64,000 nt of DNA from JAFLCL01 sp964502175 (lineage in GTDB: Bacteria; Myxococcota_A; Polyangia; Polyangiales; Sandaracinaceae): the NCBI GenBank assembly GCA_964502175.1, contig CAZCVE010000030.1, positions 1 through 64,000 of the forward strand, written 5' to 3'. This document shows positions 50,569 to 60,366 of the stretch, in pieces (position 1 is the first letter of the stretch; the number at the start of each line of letters is the position of its first letter). The translations under genes and the position numbers were made by a program. The notes under the pieces are model-generated. The model made no database searches. It saw only the letters and a list, made by a program, of their open reading frames with translations, and was not told the origin of the DNA.

Positions 50569-51357
50569 ATGCCTCGCGTCGCGCTGGTCCTCGTCCCGCT
50601 CGTGCTCGCGATGGTCGCGGGGGATGCGCGCGCGCAGAACGCGCCTGTCAGGCCGGCGACGGCGGCGCGGCCCGACCCGTGTCTCGGAGCGACCTGCGGA
50701 GGTCATGGCCAGTGCATGCGCGAGGTCGACGAGGGCTTCTGCTTCTGTGAAGAGGGCTACGCGGCCGACGGCCTGACGTGTCGCGCCGTTCCTCGCGCGA
50801 GAGATCCGCTGAACGGCGCGCCCGCGTCGATCGGCATGTCGGTGGTGCAGCTCGCCGTCGCGGAGGATGGCCGCGATCTCGCGCACGTCGGCCTCCATCG
50901 AACGCTCCCGCCCGGCCCGCTCATCCGGTACGTGCGCCTCGACGCGCTCTGGTGCAGCGACTTCGTCTCGTGGGTCTATCGCGCAGCAGGGCTGCCGTTC
51001 ACGGGCGGGTACGAGGGCGGCTGGATGCTGCGGAACAACGCCGCGATCCGCGCGTGGTTCGAGCGACGCGGGGCGTGGATCGGTCGCGACCGTCCGCCCG
51101 CGGGCACGCCGGCGTACGGCGCGTTCCAGCCTCGCGCCGGAGACTACGTGCGCATCTCGACGAGCACCTGGAACCACAGCGCGATCGTCCGCTACGCCGA
51201 GGGATCGACGCTCTACCTGGTCGAAGGCAACGCGGGCGGTCACGTGCGGCTCACGCGCTATCCGCGCTGGCGCAACGACACGCGCCTCGAGGGCTTCGGC
51301 CTGGCGACGATCGCGCGGCTCCGCATGGAAGCGCTCTCTCGACCCGCGAGTCGGTGA
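50569..51357 (+). CDS. secreted EGF-like and CHAP-like amidase domain protein
   Basis: A 262-residue protein with signal ending GDARAQ. An EGF-like stretch (CLGATCGGHGQCM, GFCFCEEGY) is followed by a CHAP/NlpC-like domain: LDALWCSDFVSWVYRAAG with catalytic Cys and STWNHSAIVRYAEG with His, then VEGNAGGHV. It may cleave peptidoglycan cross-links at the surface. Divergent from the aminopeptidase gene. Confidence 0.82.
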   Translation: MPRVALVLVPLVLAMVAGDARAQNAPVRPATAARPDPCLGATCGGHGQCMREVDEGFCFCEEGYAADGLTCRAVPRARDPLNGAPASIGMSVVQLAVAEDGRDLAHVGLHRTLPPGPLIRYVRLDALWCSDFVSWVYRAAGLPFTGGYEGGWMLRNNAAIRAWFERRGAWIGRDRPPAGTPAYGAFQPRAGDYVRISTSTWNHSAIVRYAEGSTLYLVEGNAGGHVRLTRYPRWRNDTRLEGFGLATIARLRMEALSRPASR

Positions 51358-51416
51358 GTCGCGGCGCATCGTCGAACGCCTATTGCGCTGACGGGACGTG
51401 AGGGGCGACCATGCCT

Positions 51417-51485
51417 GGTACGTCGGTCCGGCAGTTCGAACCGGGTTCTCGTTTCGCCCGGAGCGAACTGCCGGACCGACGTGCC
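51417..51485. repeat. 22-bp inverted repeat overlapping the kinase start
   Basis: Arms 51417-51438 and 51464-51485 are reverse complements with one mismatch in 22. The right arm covers the GTG at 51481. A second, shorter repeat (CCGGGTTCT and AGAACCCGG) interleaves with it. The structure could sequester the start codon, be a terminator for the upstream gene, or be a small palindromic element. Confidence 0.8.
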
Positions 51486-53856
51486 AGAAGAACCCGGAAC
51501 GAACTTACGGCGAGAAAATCAGTCGTCCATTGCCCAGACGCCGCCCGCAGGTGCCCTACGCCACGCGGAGGCTCCTCCCGAGTCTCCGTGGGGCACGAAC
51601 ACGTCCAGCGGCGAGCACGCGAAGCTCGGACCCGTGCGATGCCCGCACTGCACGGAGGCGCACCCGCCGACGTACTCCCACTGTCCGCGCAGCGGAAAGC
51701 CGCTCCAGACGGGCCCTGCGCTCGTCGGCCGCGTGATCGCAGGGCGCTACCGCGTGACCGGGATCCTCGGCGAGGGCGGGATGGGCGCCGTGTACATCGC
51801 GGAGCACCTCGCGCTCGGGCGCAAGGTCGCCATCAAGCGCCTGCACCCCGAGCTCACGGGCGACGAGAAGGCCGTGGCCCGCTTCCAGCGCGAGGCGCGC
51901 GCCGCCGCGGCCACGGGACACGAGCACATCGTGGAGGTGCTCGATCTCGGCTACGCCGAAGACGGCGCGCCGTACCTGGTGATGGAATACCTCCGCGGCA
52001 CGGCGCTCGCGCAGGTGATCAAGCAGGAGGGTCGCCTCCCGCTCCCGCGCACCGCGAACATCATCGGCCAGGTGCTGGCCGCGCTGTCCGCGGTGCACCA
52101 GCGCGAGATCGTCCACCGCGATCTCAAGCCCGACAACGTCTTCCTCACGCGCCGCGGCGGCGTCGTCGACTACGTGAAGGTGCTCGACTTCGGCATCTCG
52201 AAGATGAAGCACGAAGAGGGCGAGCCCACGAACCTCACGCGCACCGGCGTGACGATGGGGACGCCGTACTACATGAGCCCCGAGCAGGCGCGCGGCATCA
52301 AGAAGCTCGACCACCGCGTCGATCTCTATGCCGTGTCCGTGATGCTCTACGAGTGCCTCACGGGCCGGCTGCCGCTGACGGGCGACAACTATCACGCGCT
52401 CCTCCAGCAGATCCTGCGCGTCGAGCCGCTGCCGCCCTCGACGGTGGTCGCGAGCCTGCCGCCCGCGCTCGATGCGCTGATCCTCAAGGGCCTCGCGAAG
52501 GATCCCGCGCAGCGGTTCTCGTCCGCCACCGAGATGCTCGAGGCGCTCGTGCCGTTCGGCGCGCGCATGGGCGACGTCACCGCGATGCTCAGCACCCACC
52601 CCGTGGCCACGCAGCCCGTGCAGCCGCTGTCGTTCGCGCCGCGGAGCGAGTCGAGCTCGGACAAGATCGACGCGCGCGCGCCCACCGAGTACGCGTCGTC
52701 GAGCAACAGGAGCGAGATCGCGCCGCCGAGCACCGCGAGAGAGATCGCGTCGGCGCTGCGCGAGTCACCGACGCGCGAGACCGCGCCCACGCGCGAGCCC
52801 ACGACGCTGCCGACGGCGGTCCCGACTCCACTCGCCACGGGCTCGGCCCGCGAGAGCGCGGCAGGCGTGAGACGCCCCCCGGAACCGGTCGCGCGCGCGC
52901 GGCCGTCGGCGCTGCAGCCCGCGCTTCCGTCGCTGCCCACCTCGAACCCGCCGAGCACTCCGGGCACGCCCTTCGAGCCACGCGCCCGCCCATCGGTGCC
53001 CGCGCGTCCATCGCTCGTGGCGAGCGTCAAAGGCGCGACCCCGGCGGCCAACGGACCTCGCTACTTCTTCGCTGCGTCGGACGACTGGGTCGGCGCGGGC
53101 GAGCGCGTGGCGCGGTCGAGCGCAGCGGGGAGCCCACCGCACGGTCACGTCGCTCCTCTGCCGAGCGCGACACCGCTCTCTCCCCTTCCGCCCGCGAGCG
53201 CGACCACGACGGGACCGAGCCTGCCGCGCGTGCCTCCTTCGGGTGAGCGCACGATCGGCGACATCTCCGCGGCAGCCCGCGAGTCCGCGCCTCGCCCGAT
53301 ACGCGACGAGATCGCCGTGAAGGGCGCGCTCGTCGTCGCGCTCCTCGATCACCTCGAGTCCGAGCTCGGAAGCGCGGAGTCGGCGAGCACGCTGGCGGCG
53401 ATGGATCCTTCGTCGCGGCAGAAGCTCGACGGCGTCATCTTGCCGATGGCGTGGCTGCCGCTCGCTCTCTTCGAAAGTCTCCTCGCGGCCATGGATCGCG
53501 ACCAGCCCGACGCCGTTCGCTCGATCGCCTGCGGACGCGCCGCCGCGGAGCGTGAGCTCGCGACGACGCACCGGTTGTTCCTCCAGACCGCGACGCCGGT
53601 CACCGTGCTCGATCGGCTGCCTCACCTCCACCGCGTGTACTTCTCGCGCGGCGAAGCGCGCGTGACGGCGCTGCCGAACGGGACCCGCGTGGATCTCGAG
53701 GGCCTCGGCGCCGAGGGCGTCCCGCTCGTGAGCTGGCTGTCCGGCTTCTGGCAGCGAATGCTCGAGCTCGCGGGCGCCCGTGACGTGAAGGTCGTCGCGA
53801 CCACGAGCCGCGGCCGCGGCGAAGAGCGAAGCAGCGTCACCCTCCGCTGGCGTTGA
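51481..53856 (+). CDS. Ser/Thr protein kinase with myxobacterial C-terminal domain
   Basis: A 791-residue kinase if started at GTG 51481; a GTG at 51634, just before the zinc-like pair (CPHCTEAHPPTYSHCP), is an alternative. The kinase domain, about residues 85-340, has ILGEGGMGAVY, VAIKRLHPEL, IVHRDLKPDNVFL, VLDFGISK and MSPEQARG. A long Pro/Ser/Ala-rich region follows. The last 180 residues (ALVVALLDHLESELG to the Trp-Arg end) resemble the TIGR02265/DUF2378 family of myxobacteria. No transmembrane helix seen. The start lies in an inverted repeat. Confidence 0.9.
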   Translation: MPEEPGTNLRRENQSSIAQTPPAGALRHAEAPPESPWGTNTSSGEHAKLGPVRCPHCTEAHPPTYSHCPRSGKPLQTGPALVGRVIAGRYRVTGILGEGGMGAVYIAEHLALGRKVAIKRLHPELTGDEKAVARFQREARAAAATGHEHIVEVLDLGYAEDGAPYLVMEYLRGTALAQVIKQEGRLPLPRTANIIGQVLAALSAVHQREIVHRDLKPDNVFLTRRGGVVDYVKVLDFGISKMKHEEGEPTNLTRTGVTMGTPYYMSPEQARGIKKLDHRVDLYAVSVMLYECLTGRLPLTGDNYHALLQQILRVEPLPPSTVVASLPPALDALILKGLAKDPAQRFSSATEMLEALVPFGARMGDVTAMLSTHPVATQPVQPLSFAPRSESSSDKIDARAPTEYASSSNRSEIAPPSTAREIASALRESPTRETAPTREPTTLPTAVPTPLATGSARESAAGVRRPPEPVARARPSALQPALPSLPTSNPPSTPGTPFEPRARPSVPARPSLVASVKGATPAANGPRYFFAASDDWVGAGERVARSSAAGSPPHGHVAPLPSATPLSPLPPASATTTGPSLPRVPPSGERTIGDISAAARESAPRPIRDEIAVKGALVVALLDHLESELGSAESASTLAAMDPSSRQKLDGVILPMAWLPLALFESLLAAMDRDQPDAVRSIACGRAAAERELATTHRLFLQTATPVTVLDRLPHLHRVYFSRGEARVTALPNGTRVDLEGLGAEGVPLVSWLSGFWQRMLELAGARDVKVVATTSRGRGEERSSVTLRWR

Positions 53857-53973
53857 CTCTCTGGCGTTGACTCTCTGGCGCTGACTCTCTGGCGCTGACT
53901 CTCTGGCGCTGACTCGCTGGCGCTGACCCGATGGCGCTGACTCGATGGGCGCTGACTCGATGGCGCCGAGTGA
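53847..53973. repeat. 14-bp tandem repeat after the kinase gene
   Basis: About nine units of CTGGCGYTGACTCT, the last ones degenerate (ATGGCGCTGACTCG), cover the end of the kinase gene and most of the intergenic space. The kinase TGA lies within the first unit. Fourteen is not a multiple of three, in keeping with a noncoding array. Confidence 0.9.
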
Positions 53974-53995
53974 GTTCGTGCGATGATGGCGAGGT

Positions 53996-56491
53996 ATGTC
54001 GCTTCGATCTCCGCGTCTTCCTCTTCCGTCGCTCGCCCTCTGCTCGCTCTTCTTGTGGACGCTCCTCGCGGGCTGTCCCGGCGGAGAGCGCCCGATGCTC
54101 GGCTCGATCGAGCGCACGACCGGCACCGTCTCCGCGACGCTGCGCATCGCCATCCCCGTGACGAACCCGAGCGGGAGCGCCGTGCGGTATCGCTTCGAGC
54201 CCACGCGGCCGATCCCCGCGATCGAGAGCGTCGCGTCGATCAGCGGCTCGCCGTCCGGAGGTGAGCTGCGCTGGACGCCGCTCGCCAGCCACGTCGGGAT
54301 GCACGAGATCGAGATCGTCATCGAGTCGACGTCGGGCGAGGAGTACGACCGGACCACGGCGCTCGTGGAGATCTTGCCGTCGAGCGACGCGGCCCCCGTG
54401 TTCCTCGAGCCGGGAGCGGGCGGCACGTTCGATCTCGCGCGTGAAGGCTGCGTGCGCTTTCGCGTCGAGATCCGCGACGACGACAGCCCGGGCGTCGAGA
54501 TCCGCGCGCGCGGCGAGCTGCCCACGAGCGCGACGATCACGCCGGACGGCGGCAAGAGCGCGGACTTCGAGTGGTGCCCGAGCCCCGATCAGATCGCGGC
54601 CTCCGAGCGCTGGACGATCGGTCTCGAGGCCGACGACGGCGATCACGACGCCGTGCCGCACAACTACGTCGTCGTGCTCCGCAGCGGCGGCGGCACGGGC
54701 TGCGACGGCGCGGCGCCGGCGGTGTCCGTGACCTCGCCCGCGGGCGCCGATCGCGTGACGAGCGGCACTGGCTACGACGTGGTCGTGCGCGCAGCGGACG
54801 ACGTGGGCCTCCGCGAGCCGCCGATCCTCTATTGGTCGACCGAGACGCCGAGCGACCCCGATCGACCCGACGTGACCGAGTTCGAGCAGGCGCTCTTCGA
54901 GGACGAAGGCGGCGACACCTTCCGCGCGCGCGTGCCCTCGCTCGGCTTGGCCGTGGGCGAAGAGCGCGAGGTCTTCTTCATCGTGTCGGCCACCGACAAC
55001 GACGACGCGACCGGCACCTTCTGCGATCACCGCAGCGACACGCTGCTGTCGTCGTTCTTCGCCGTCGGCGGCGAAGGTGGTTCGCTCATCACGTGCGCGC
55101 GCTGCACGGCGTCGGTGGAGTGTGGCTCGGGGATCTGCGCGCCCTCGGCGGGCGGCGCGCGCTGCCTCGAGGCCTGCAGCGGCGGCGCGTCCTGCGGCGA
55201 TCTCACCTGCGCGAGCGTGACGACGAGCGAAGGCGGAACGGCGGAGGCGTGCGCGGGCGCAGGCGGCAGCGTGGCCACGGCGTGCAGCGCGGTGTGCGTG
55301 AACGACGGCGACGAGCCGAACGACACCGTCGCCACGGCGGCATCGATCTCCACCTCCACGTCGGGCCAGATCTGCGCTGGCGATCGTGACTTGTTCGAGA
55401 TCTCCGACGCATCGGCGATGTCCCAGGTGACCGTGACGCTCGATGGCTTCACGTCGTCCGAAGGTGATCTCGATCTGCGCCTCCTCGACGCCACGGGGCG
55501 CATCCTCGGATCGAGCGCGGGCGTGATGGACTCCGAGACCGTCACCTACTGCGTGGGCTCGAGCGGCGCGCTCTACGCCGAGGTCTTCGGGTTCATGACG
55601 GCGCAGAACGCCTACGATCTCGCGGTCACGGTGAATCCGGGCGGCTGCTGCGTGAACGACGCGTCCGAGCCCGACGACTCCGTCGGCACCGCGCGCCTCG
55701 TGAGCGGCACGGACTTCGAGGGCACGCTCTGCCTCGAGGACGACGACTACCGCGCGTTCGACGTGGCAGGGACGAGCCGCGTCGTGATCACGGTCGTCGG
55801 CGATGGCCTCGCGATCGTCGACTTCGAGCTCTACGACGCGGGCGGCACGCGCGTGGCCACGTCGACCGACACGGGCGGCACGCTCACGATCGATCGCACG
55901 CTCTCGCCCGGTCGCTACGCCATCCGCGTGTACGGCTACATGAGCGAGGGCGACGCGTACCTCGGACAGATCGAGATCATGTCCGCGGGCCCGAGCTGCA
56001 CGGCCACGCGCGACTGCGCGGCAGGACAGGTGTGCTCCGCGAGCGCGTGCGTGCCGGACACGTGCACGCCCGGCAGCGCGACGTGCCCCGCGATGCACCA
56101 GTGCCCCGATCCGGGACCGACGACGTCGGCGAGCGACTGCGTCGCGACGTGTCTCGTCAACGCCGACTGTCGCGCGGGCGAGTCGTGCAAGTGGTTCGAC
56201 GGCGGACGCGGCTGCGCACAGCACGGCTCGGGCGCCCTCGGCGCGGCGTGCATGAGCTTCCGCGACTGCGGCGTGCAGCGCGCCTGCGTGGACTGGCCCG
56301 GCGGCATGTGCACGCGCGCCGGCTGCACGCGCAACTCGGACTGCGAGAGCGGCACGTACTGCGCGAACGTCGCGGGCGTGCGCGCGTGCGCGCTCGACTG
56401 CTCCACCGACGTGGGCCGCTGCAGGAGCGGCTACACGTGCCGCGCGATCAGCGATCTCTCGGGGACGACGCGCAACGTGTGCGCGCCATGA
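53996..56491 (+). CDS. large lipoprotein with PPC-like domains and Cys-rich tail
   Basis: An 831-residue lipoprotein (signal ending WTLLAGC). Strand-rich Ig-like segments fill the first half. Two PPC-like modules follow (DGDEPNDTVATAAS...DRDLFEI and NDASEPDDSVGTARL...DDDYRAFDV). The C-terminal part has repeated Cys motifs (CTATRDCAAGQVCSASAC, CRAGESCKWF, CESGTYC). Probably a surface-exposed adhesive or scaffold protein. Its stop overlaps the next gene as ATGA, so the two form a unit. Confidence 0.85.
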   Translation: MSLRSPRLPLPSLALCSLFLWTLLAGCPGGERPMLGSIERTTGTVSATLRIAIPVTNPSGSAVRYRFEPTRPIPAIESVASISGSPSGGELRWTPLASHVGMHEIEIVIESTSGEEYDRTTALVEILPSSDAAPVFLEPGAGGTFDLAREGCVRFRVEIRDDDSPGVEIRARGELPTSATITPDGGKSADFEWCPSPDQIAASERWTIGLEADDGDHDAVPHNYVVVLRSGGGTGCDGAAPAVSVTSPAGADRVTSGTGYDVVVRAADDVGLREPPILYWSTETPSDPDRPDVTEFEQALFEDEGGDTFRARVPSLGLAVGEEREVFFIVSATDNDDATGTFCDHRSDTLLSSFFAVGGEGGSLITCARCTASVECGSGICAPSAGGARCLEACSGGASCGDLTCASVTTSEGGTAEACAGAGGSVATACSAVCVNDGDEPNDTVATAASISTSTSGQICAGDRDLFEISDASAMSQVTVTLDGFTSSEGDLDLRLLDATGRILGSSAGVMDSETVTYCVGSSGALYAEVFGFMTAQNAYDLAVTVNPGGCCVNDASEPDDSVGTARLVSGTDFEGTLCLEDDDYRAFDVAGTSRVVITVVGDGLAIVDFELYDAGGTRVATSTDTGGTLTIDRTLSPGRYAIRVYGYMSEGDAYLGQIEIMSAGPSCTATRDCAAGQVCSASACVPDTCTPGSATCPAMHQCPDPGPTTSASDCVATCLVNADCRAGESCKWFDGGRGCAQHGSGALGAACMSFRDCGVQRACVDWPGGMCTRAGCTRNSDCESGTYCANVAGVRACALDCSTDVGRCRSGYTCRAISDLSGTTRNVCAP

Positions 56492-58347
56492 GGAGCGGGT
56501 GGCTGTCGCTCGCGATCGGGCTCGCGGCGCTCGTCGCTGCGTGTCCCGGCGGTGATCCGCCGACCGACGCCGCGCTGCCCGCGCCGCGCATCCTCGCGAT
56601 CGAGGTGCCCTCCCCCGCGCTGCCAGGTTCGTTCCTGCGGGTGACGGGCGTCGATCTCGATCGGCTCGGCCCCGATCCCACGCTGTCAGCGCTCGAAGGA
56701 TCGAGCGCGCTCTTCACGCTCACGGAGGCCCCGAGCGGCGACGACGACGCGCTCGTCTTTCGTCTCTCGCGCGCGGCCGTGGACTCGCTCGGCGAGGGCG
56801 CGCACACGCTCGACGTCGTCGCCGAAGGACGCGGCCTGACGAGCGAGCGGTACACGCTCGCGCTCTCCATCGCCGAGGATCTCCCGCTCGCGCTCGACGA
56901 GGGCCTGAGCGGCGCGGTGCATCGCAACGCCGTCGTGGTCCTCGACGGCGACGGCTTCGTGGGCGGCGAGGAGGGCGAGCTCGTGCTCCACGTCGAGGGA
57001 GACTTCGCGCGCGCGGGCGGCGGCACGGAGACGATCAACGCGCGCCTGCCCGTGTCGTTGGTCGAGCTCGCCGATCGCACCCGCGGCGTCGTGGTGCTCT
57101 CGACGGACCTCGGCGGCGTGTTCCCCGGCGACCTCACGGGCACGGCGCGCCTCGAGCGCACGCTCGCTGGCGGCGCGACGGCGATGACCGAGACGCAGTC
57201 GATCTCGCTGACGTTCCAGCGCCCCGAGCTCTATTCGTTCGACGGCGCGATGGCCTCGGTGGGTCGGCTCGTCACGGTGCGCGGCGCAGGCTTCCTCGGC
57301 GGCGCCGATCGTCCGTCCGAGACCACGCTCCTCCGCATCTCGGGATCGTTCACGCCCGCGGGCGGCACCGCGCGCCCGCTCGACGGCGAGCTCGTGCCCC
57401 GCTTCGTGTCGGGCGGCGAGGTGCGCGTGATCATCGAGACCGACGTCGTCGAGTCGATCGTCGTCGCGCGTCTCTTCGGCGCGCAGCGCGGCACGTTCGA
57501 GGGCACGGCCACGCCGATCACGATCTCGGGCCTCGACGAGGTCGCGGGCGCGAGCGCGCCGCTGCGTCTCGTGCTCGGTCCGCCCGTGCAGGTGATCTAC
57601 CTGCGCTTCCTCCCCGGCTACTACGACAGCCTCGCGCGCTTCGGTCTCGCGTCGGCGGAAGACGAGATCGCCGAGGGCATCGTGCGTCGCATGGAGGAGA
57701 TCTACGAAGGCGTGAACGTCGACGTGCGGCTCGAGGAGCCGAACGACTTCGATCGCACCGCGACCACGGTGATCGAGATCGGCGGCCCCGATCCGAACGG
57801 CAACGGCCTCTTCGGCTACGACAACTCGCCCGGCAAGGACGTGGGCAACGTCCGCATGTTCGACGCGATCGGCGGCGCGAACGCGGAGACGCAGGCCGAC
57901 GGCTTCCCCGGCTTCGGCGGCGTGTTCGTGCAGTCGATGTTGTGGTGGTCCGAGCATCCGGAGCTGCCCGGCGATCGCCCGCCGAGCTCCCCCGATCCCG
58001 AGCCGCTCTTCGACGAGCTCTTCGATCCCGTGCGCGCTCGCCCCGCGACCCGCGCCGAGATCGACGGCGAGGCGAGCGCCGCGCGCACCGAGGAGATCGA
58101 TCGCGCGATCGCCGCGCTCTCGTCGATCATCGGAGAGACCACCGCCCACGAGCTCGGCCACTCGCTCGGCATGGCCCAGCCCTACGGCCCCGCGACGGCC
58201 TTCCACCGCGACGACGACGGCGATGGCTGCGTGATGGACCGCGGCGGCGACCGCCCCCTCGCCGAGCGCTCCCAACAAGGCAGCTCCGCCCGCTCGTCGT
58301 TCTGCGACGACGAGCCCGAGTATCTCCGCTCCATCCTGGCCGATTGA
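56488..58347 (+). CDS. zincin-like metalloprotease lipoprotein
   Basis: A 619-residue lipoprotein (signal ending LVAAC). The first part has strand-rich IPT/TIG-like modules (LRVTGVDLDRLG, VVVLDGDGFVGG, LVTVRGAGFLGG). Near the end, TTAHELGHSLGMAQP fits HExxH followed by G and a late ligand, as in metzincin-like peptidases, with DGDGCVMDRGG where the Met-turn Met may lie. Protease function is inferred from the motif. Confidence 0.82.
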   Translation: MRSGWLSLAIGLAALVAACPGGDPPTDAALPAPRILAIEVPSPALPGSFLRVTGVDLDRLGPDPTLSALEGSSALFTLTEAPSGDDDALVFRLSRAAVDSLGEGAHTLDVVAEGRGLTSERYTLALSIAEDLPLALDEGLSGAVHRNAVVVLDGDGFVGGEEGELVLHVEGDFARAGGGTETINARLPVSLVELADRTRGVVVLSTDLGGVFPGDLTGTARLERTLAGGATAMTETQSISLTFQRPELYSFDGAMASVGRLVTVRGAGFLGGADRPSETTLLRISGSFTPAGGTARPLDGELVPRFVSGGEVRVIIETDVVESIVVARLFGAQRGTFEGTATPITISGLDEVAGASAPLRLVLGPPVQVIYLRFLPGYYDSLARFGLASAEDEIAEGIVRRMEEIYEGVNVDVRLEEPNDFDRTATTVIEIGGPDPNGNGLFGYDNSPGKDVGNVRMFDAIGGANAETQADGFPGFGGVFVQSMLWWSEHPELPGDRPPSSPDPEPLFDELFDPVRARPATRAEIDGEASAARTEEIDRAIAALSSIIGETTAHELGHSLGMAQPYGPATAFHRDDDGDGCVMDRGGDRPLAERSQQGSSARSSFCDDEPEYLRSILAD

Positions 58348-58429
58348 TCTCCACGGCTCGACGCGTCAGCCCCGAGAGTCACGAGAGTGTCTGTCGTTCT
58401 TCGACGCGACGTGAGTCCAATCTCGGTAG

Positions 58430-58450
58430 GGCGGGGGCTCGTCCCCCGCC
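58430..58450. terminator. bidirectional GC-rich hairpin between convergent genes
   Basis: GGCGGGGG and CCCCCGCC form a perfect 8-bp stem with a 5-base loop between two converging genes. No T-run, but location fits a shared terminator. The interval 58348-58502 holds no gene. Confidence 0.55.
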
Positions 58451-58502
58451 GCTGACATGTGATCCATCCTCCGGACTGGTCCCTCGAACGAGACCAACAG
58501 AG

Positions 58503-59816
58503 TCAGACGCAGGTCCACGAAAAGCTGCCGCCGCAGCACATGCACTGACACGCGAGGTCACCCCCGCACATCCCGCAGATCGGCGAGCAGCTCGTGACGC
58601 CCGTGCAGATCGGCGCGCAGCAGCGGCCTTCTCCGTCGCAGTAGCTGCCCATGCCGCCGCACGCCCCTGCGGGCGCCGGAAGATCCGTCGGGCACGCCGC
58701 GCTGCTCCCCGTACACAGCTCCGTCGCGTCGCACGCACCCACAGCGGCGCGGCAGACCGTGCTCGAGCTCGCGAAGCCGTCGCTCGGACACGCGGCGCTC
58801 GTGCCATCGCAGCGCTCCACGACGTCGCAGTCGCCCGCCGACGCTCGACACATCGTGCCCGCCGGCTGACCTGCGCACGGGCCGCTCGGCGCGGCGTCCC
58901 GACCTGCGTCCGTGCGCCGCCCGGCGTCTCTGCGTCCGGCGTCGACCACCTCCATCTCGCCCGCATCCATGCCGCCCGCATCCGACGCGTGGAACGCATC
59001 GAGCTCCTCCACGCCCGCATCGACTTCGACCACGCCCGAATCGAGCTCGACCACGCTCGCGTCGGCCGACCCGGCATCGACGAGGAGAATGGGATCGTCG
59101 GGGACGCACGCCTCCGCGACGACGTCGCAGTGCTCGCCCTCTCCACACGTGTCCTCTGCTGGCTCGACACACACACCGTCCGAGCACGTCGGCGCGCTCA
59201 CGCAGTCCGCCACGCGCTCGCAGTCGTCGTCGCCGCGACACACGCCGGGATCGTCGTCGCAGTCCGCGCCGAGCGCGTCGCGGTCGCAGCAGAAGAGCAA
59301 CGTCTCCGGACGATCGGGATCGCACCGCGGATCGACGCAGCGTCCGTTGAGGCACTCGCTGAACGCCGGGCTCCCGCCGAGCGCAGGACAGCTGACGCCC
59401 ACGCAGCCCGTGGTCAGCGCGATCCTCAGGACGCGGCCGCTCGCGATGGAGGTGACGACGCACCGCTCGATGAGGACCGCGCCAGACTCGAAGCCTGTCG
59501 GGCCGGGGCGACGCGCGAGCAGCTGCACGGCGTAGACCTCGGGCGCGAGCGCCCGGAACTCCGCGACGCTCAGCGACCCCGCGGCGAGCGCGCTCTGATC
59601 GCGGCGCTCGATCCCCCGCGCCTCGGACCCGAGAACCTCTCCGTCCGCGCACGATCCACCTCGCCGCAGCACCACGCGCACGTGTCGCAGCTCGTCCGCC
59701 GCACGAAGCCCAGACTGAACGCGCACCGTGAGCGCGACGTCGGCCGGCGCACACCCCGTACCTCCGGATCCGATCACGAACACGGCGCACACAGCGAGCG
59801 CCAACCGACCGCGCAT
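58503..59816 (-). CDS. Cys-rich lipoprotein with disintegrin-like tail
   Basis: A 437-residue lipoprotein starting MRGRLAL with signal ending GGTGC. The N-terminal domain (VALTVRVQSGLRAADELRHVRVVL) is strand-rich; the middle has Cys pairs (CDPDRPETLLFCC, CRGDDDCERVADC) and an Asp/Val/Ala linker; the tail is like a disintegrin/keratinase Cys pattern (CRASAGDCDVVERC, CDATELCTG, CMCCGGSF). The C-terminus ends CV. Likely surface-exposed. An earlier ATG at 59858 lacks a signal. Confidence 0.8.
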   Translation of the reverse strand: MRGRLALAVCAVFVIGSGGTGCAPADVALTVRVQSGLRAADELRHVRVVLRRGGSCADGEVLGSEARGIERRDQSALAAGSLSVAEFRALAPEVYAVQLLARRPGPTGFESGAVLIERCVVTSIASGRVLRIALTTGCVGVSCPALGGSPAFSECLNGRCVDPRCDPDRPETLLFCCDRDALGADCDDDPGVCRGDDDCERVADCVSAPTCSDGVCVEPAEDTCGEGEHCDVVAEACVPDDPILLVDAGSADASVVELDSGVVEVDAGVEELDAFHASDAGGMDAGEMEVVDAGRRDAGRRTDAGRDAAPSGPCAGQPAGTMCRASAGDCDVVERCDGTSAACPSDGFASSSTVCRAAVGACDATELCTGSSAACPTDLPAPAGACGGMGSYCDGEGRCCAPICTGVTSCSPICGMCGGDLACQCMCCGGSFSWTCV

Positions 59817-59940
59817 CCCGACAACGTCACCCGAACGCCGCTCGGAGGTCAACGACACGGCCTGGAACCTACGAGTTTCCCCGGCCTCGTCCGGATGCTC
59901 CGACGATCCAACCGCAGACGTTCTGCCTCCGACGAACCCC

Positions 59941-60350
59941 GACCTTCAGAACGGGCAGACGGTCTGCCCTCCGCGAGGCCTCACCGCGACGAAGGGCACA
60001 CGGGCTGCCCTCCGCGAAGCCTCACCCTGACGAAAGGGCATACGGTCTGCCCTCCGCGAAGCCTCACCCTGACGAAAGGGCATACGGTCTGCCCTCCGCG
60101 AAGCCTCACGCTGACAAGGGGCAAACGGTCTGCCCTCCGCGAAGCCTCACGCTGACAGGGGGCAGACGGTCTGCCCTCCGCGAAGCTCGACCTTCGGAAC
60201 GGGGCTCACCGCCTGCCCTTCACGAAGGTGCACCTTCGCGGCGAGGCTCGCCGGCTGCCCACTCGCGACGTCCGGCCTCGTGACAGGGCTCACCGGCTGC
60301 ACACGCGCGAAGTCCGACCTCGCGGCCGGGATCACGTCTGCCCGCTCGTC
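59941..60350. repeat. about ten copies of a 42-bp tandem repeat
   Basis: Units with the core CTGCCCTCCGCGAAGCCTCA followed by CCTGACGAAAGGGCATACGG repeat about every 42 bases; the central copies are almost identical and the outer copies drift. Frames on both strands stay open because the unit is about 14 codons, but the predicted peptides look like by-products of the repeat. No gene is called here. The interval 59817-60366 holds nothing else I can support. Confidence 0.9.
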
Positions 60351-60366
60351 CCGTGTCGCGAGCCTG

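Noticed and set aside
50465..50570. Aminopeptidase start at 50570
   Set aside because: It would add an Arg-rich leader overlapping the start of the divergent gene; the ATG at 50465 gives a normal N-terminus.
60147..60335. Small protein of 14-residue repeats on the minus strand
   Set aside because: Open frames in several phases are expected from a 42-bp repeat; there is no ribosome-binding site or family match.
59941..60350. CRISPR array
   Set aside because: Units follow directly with no unique spacers and drift at the edges; no cas genes nearby.
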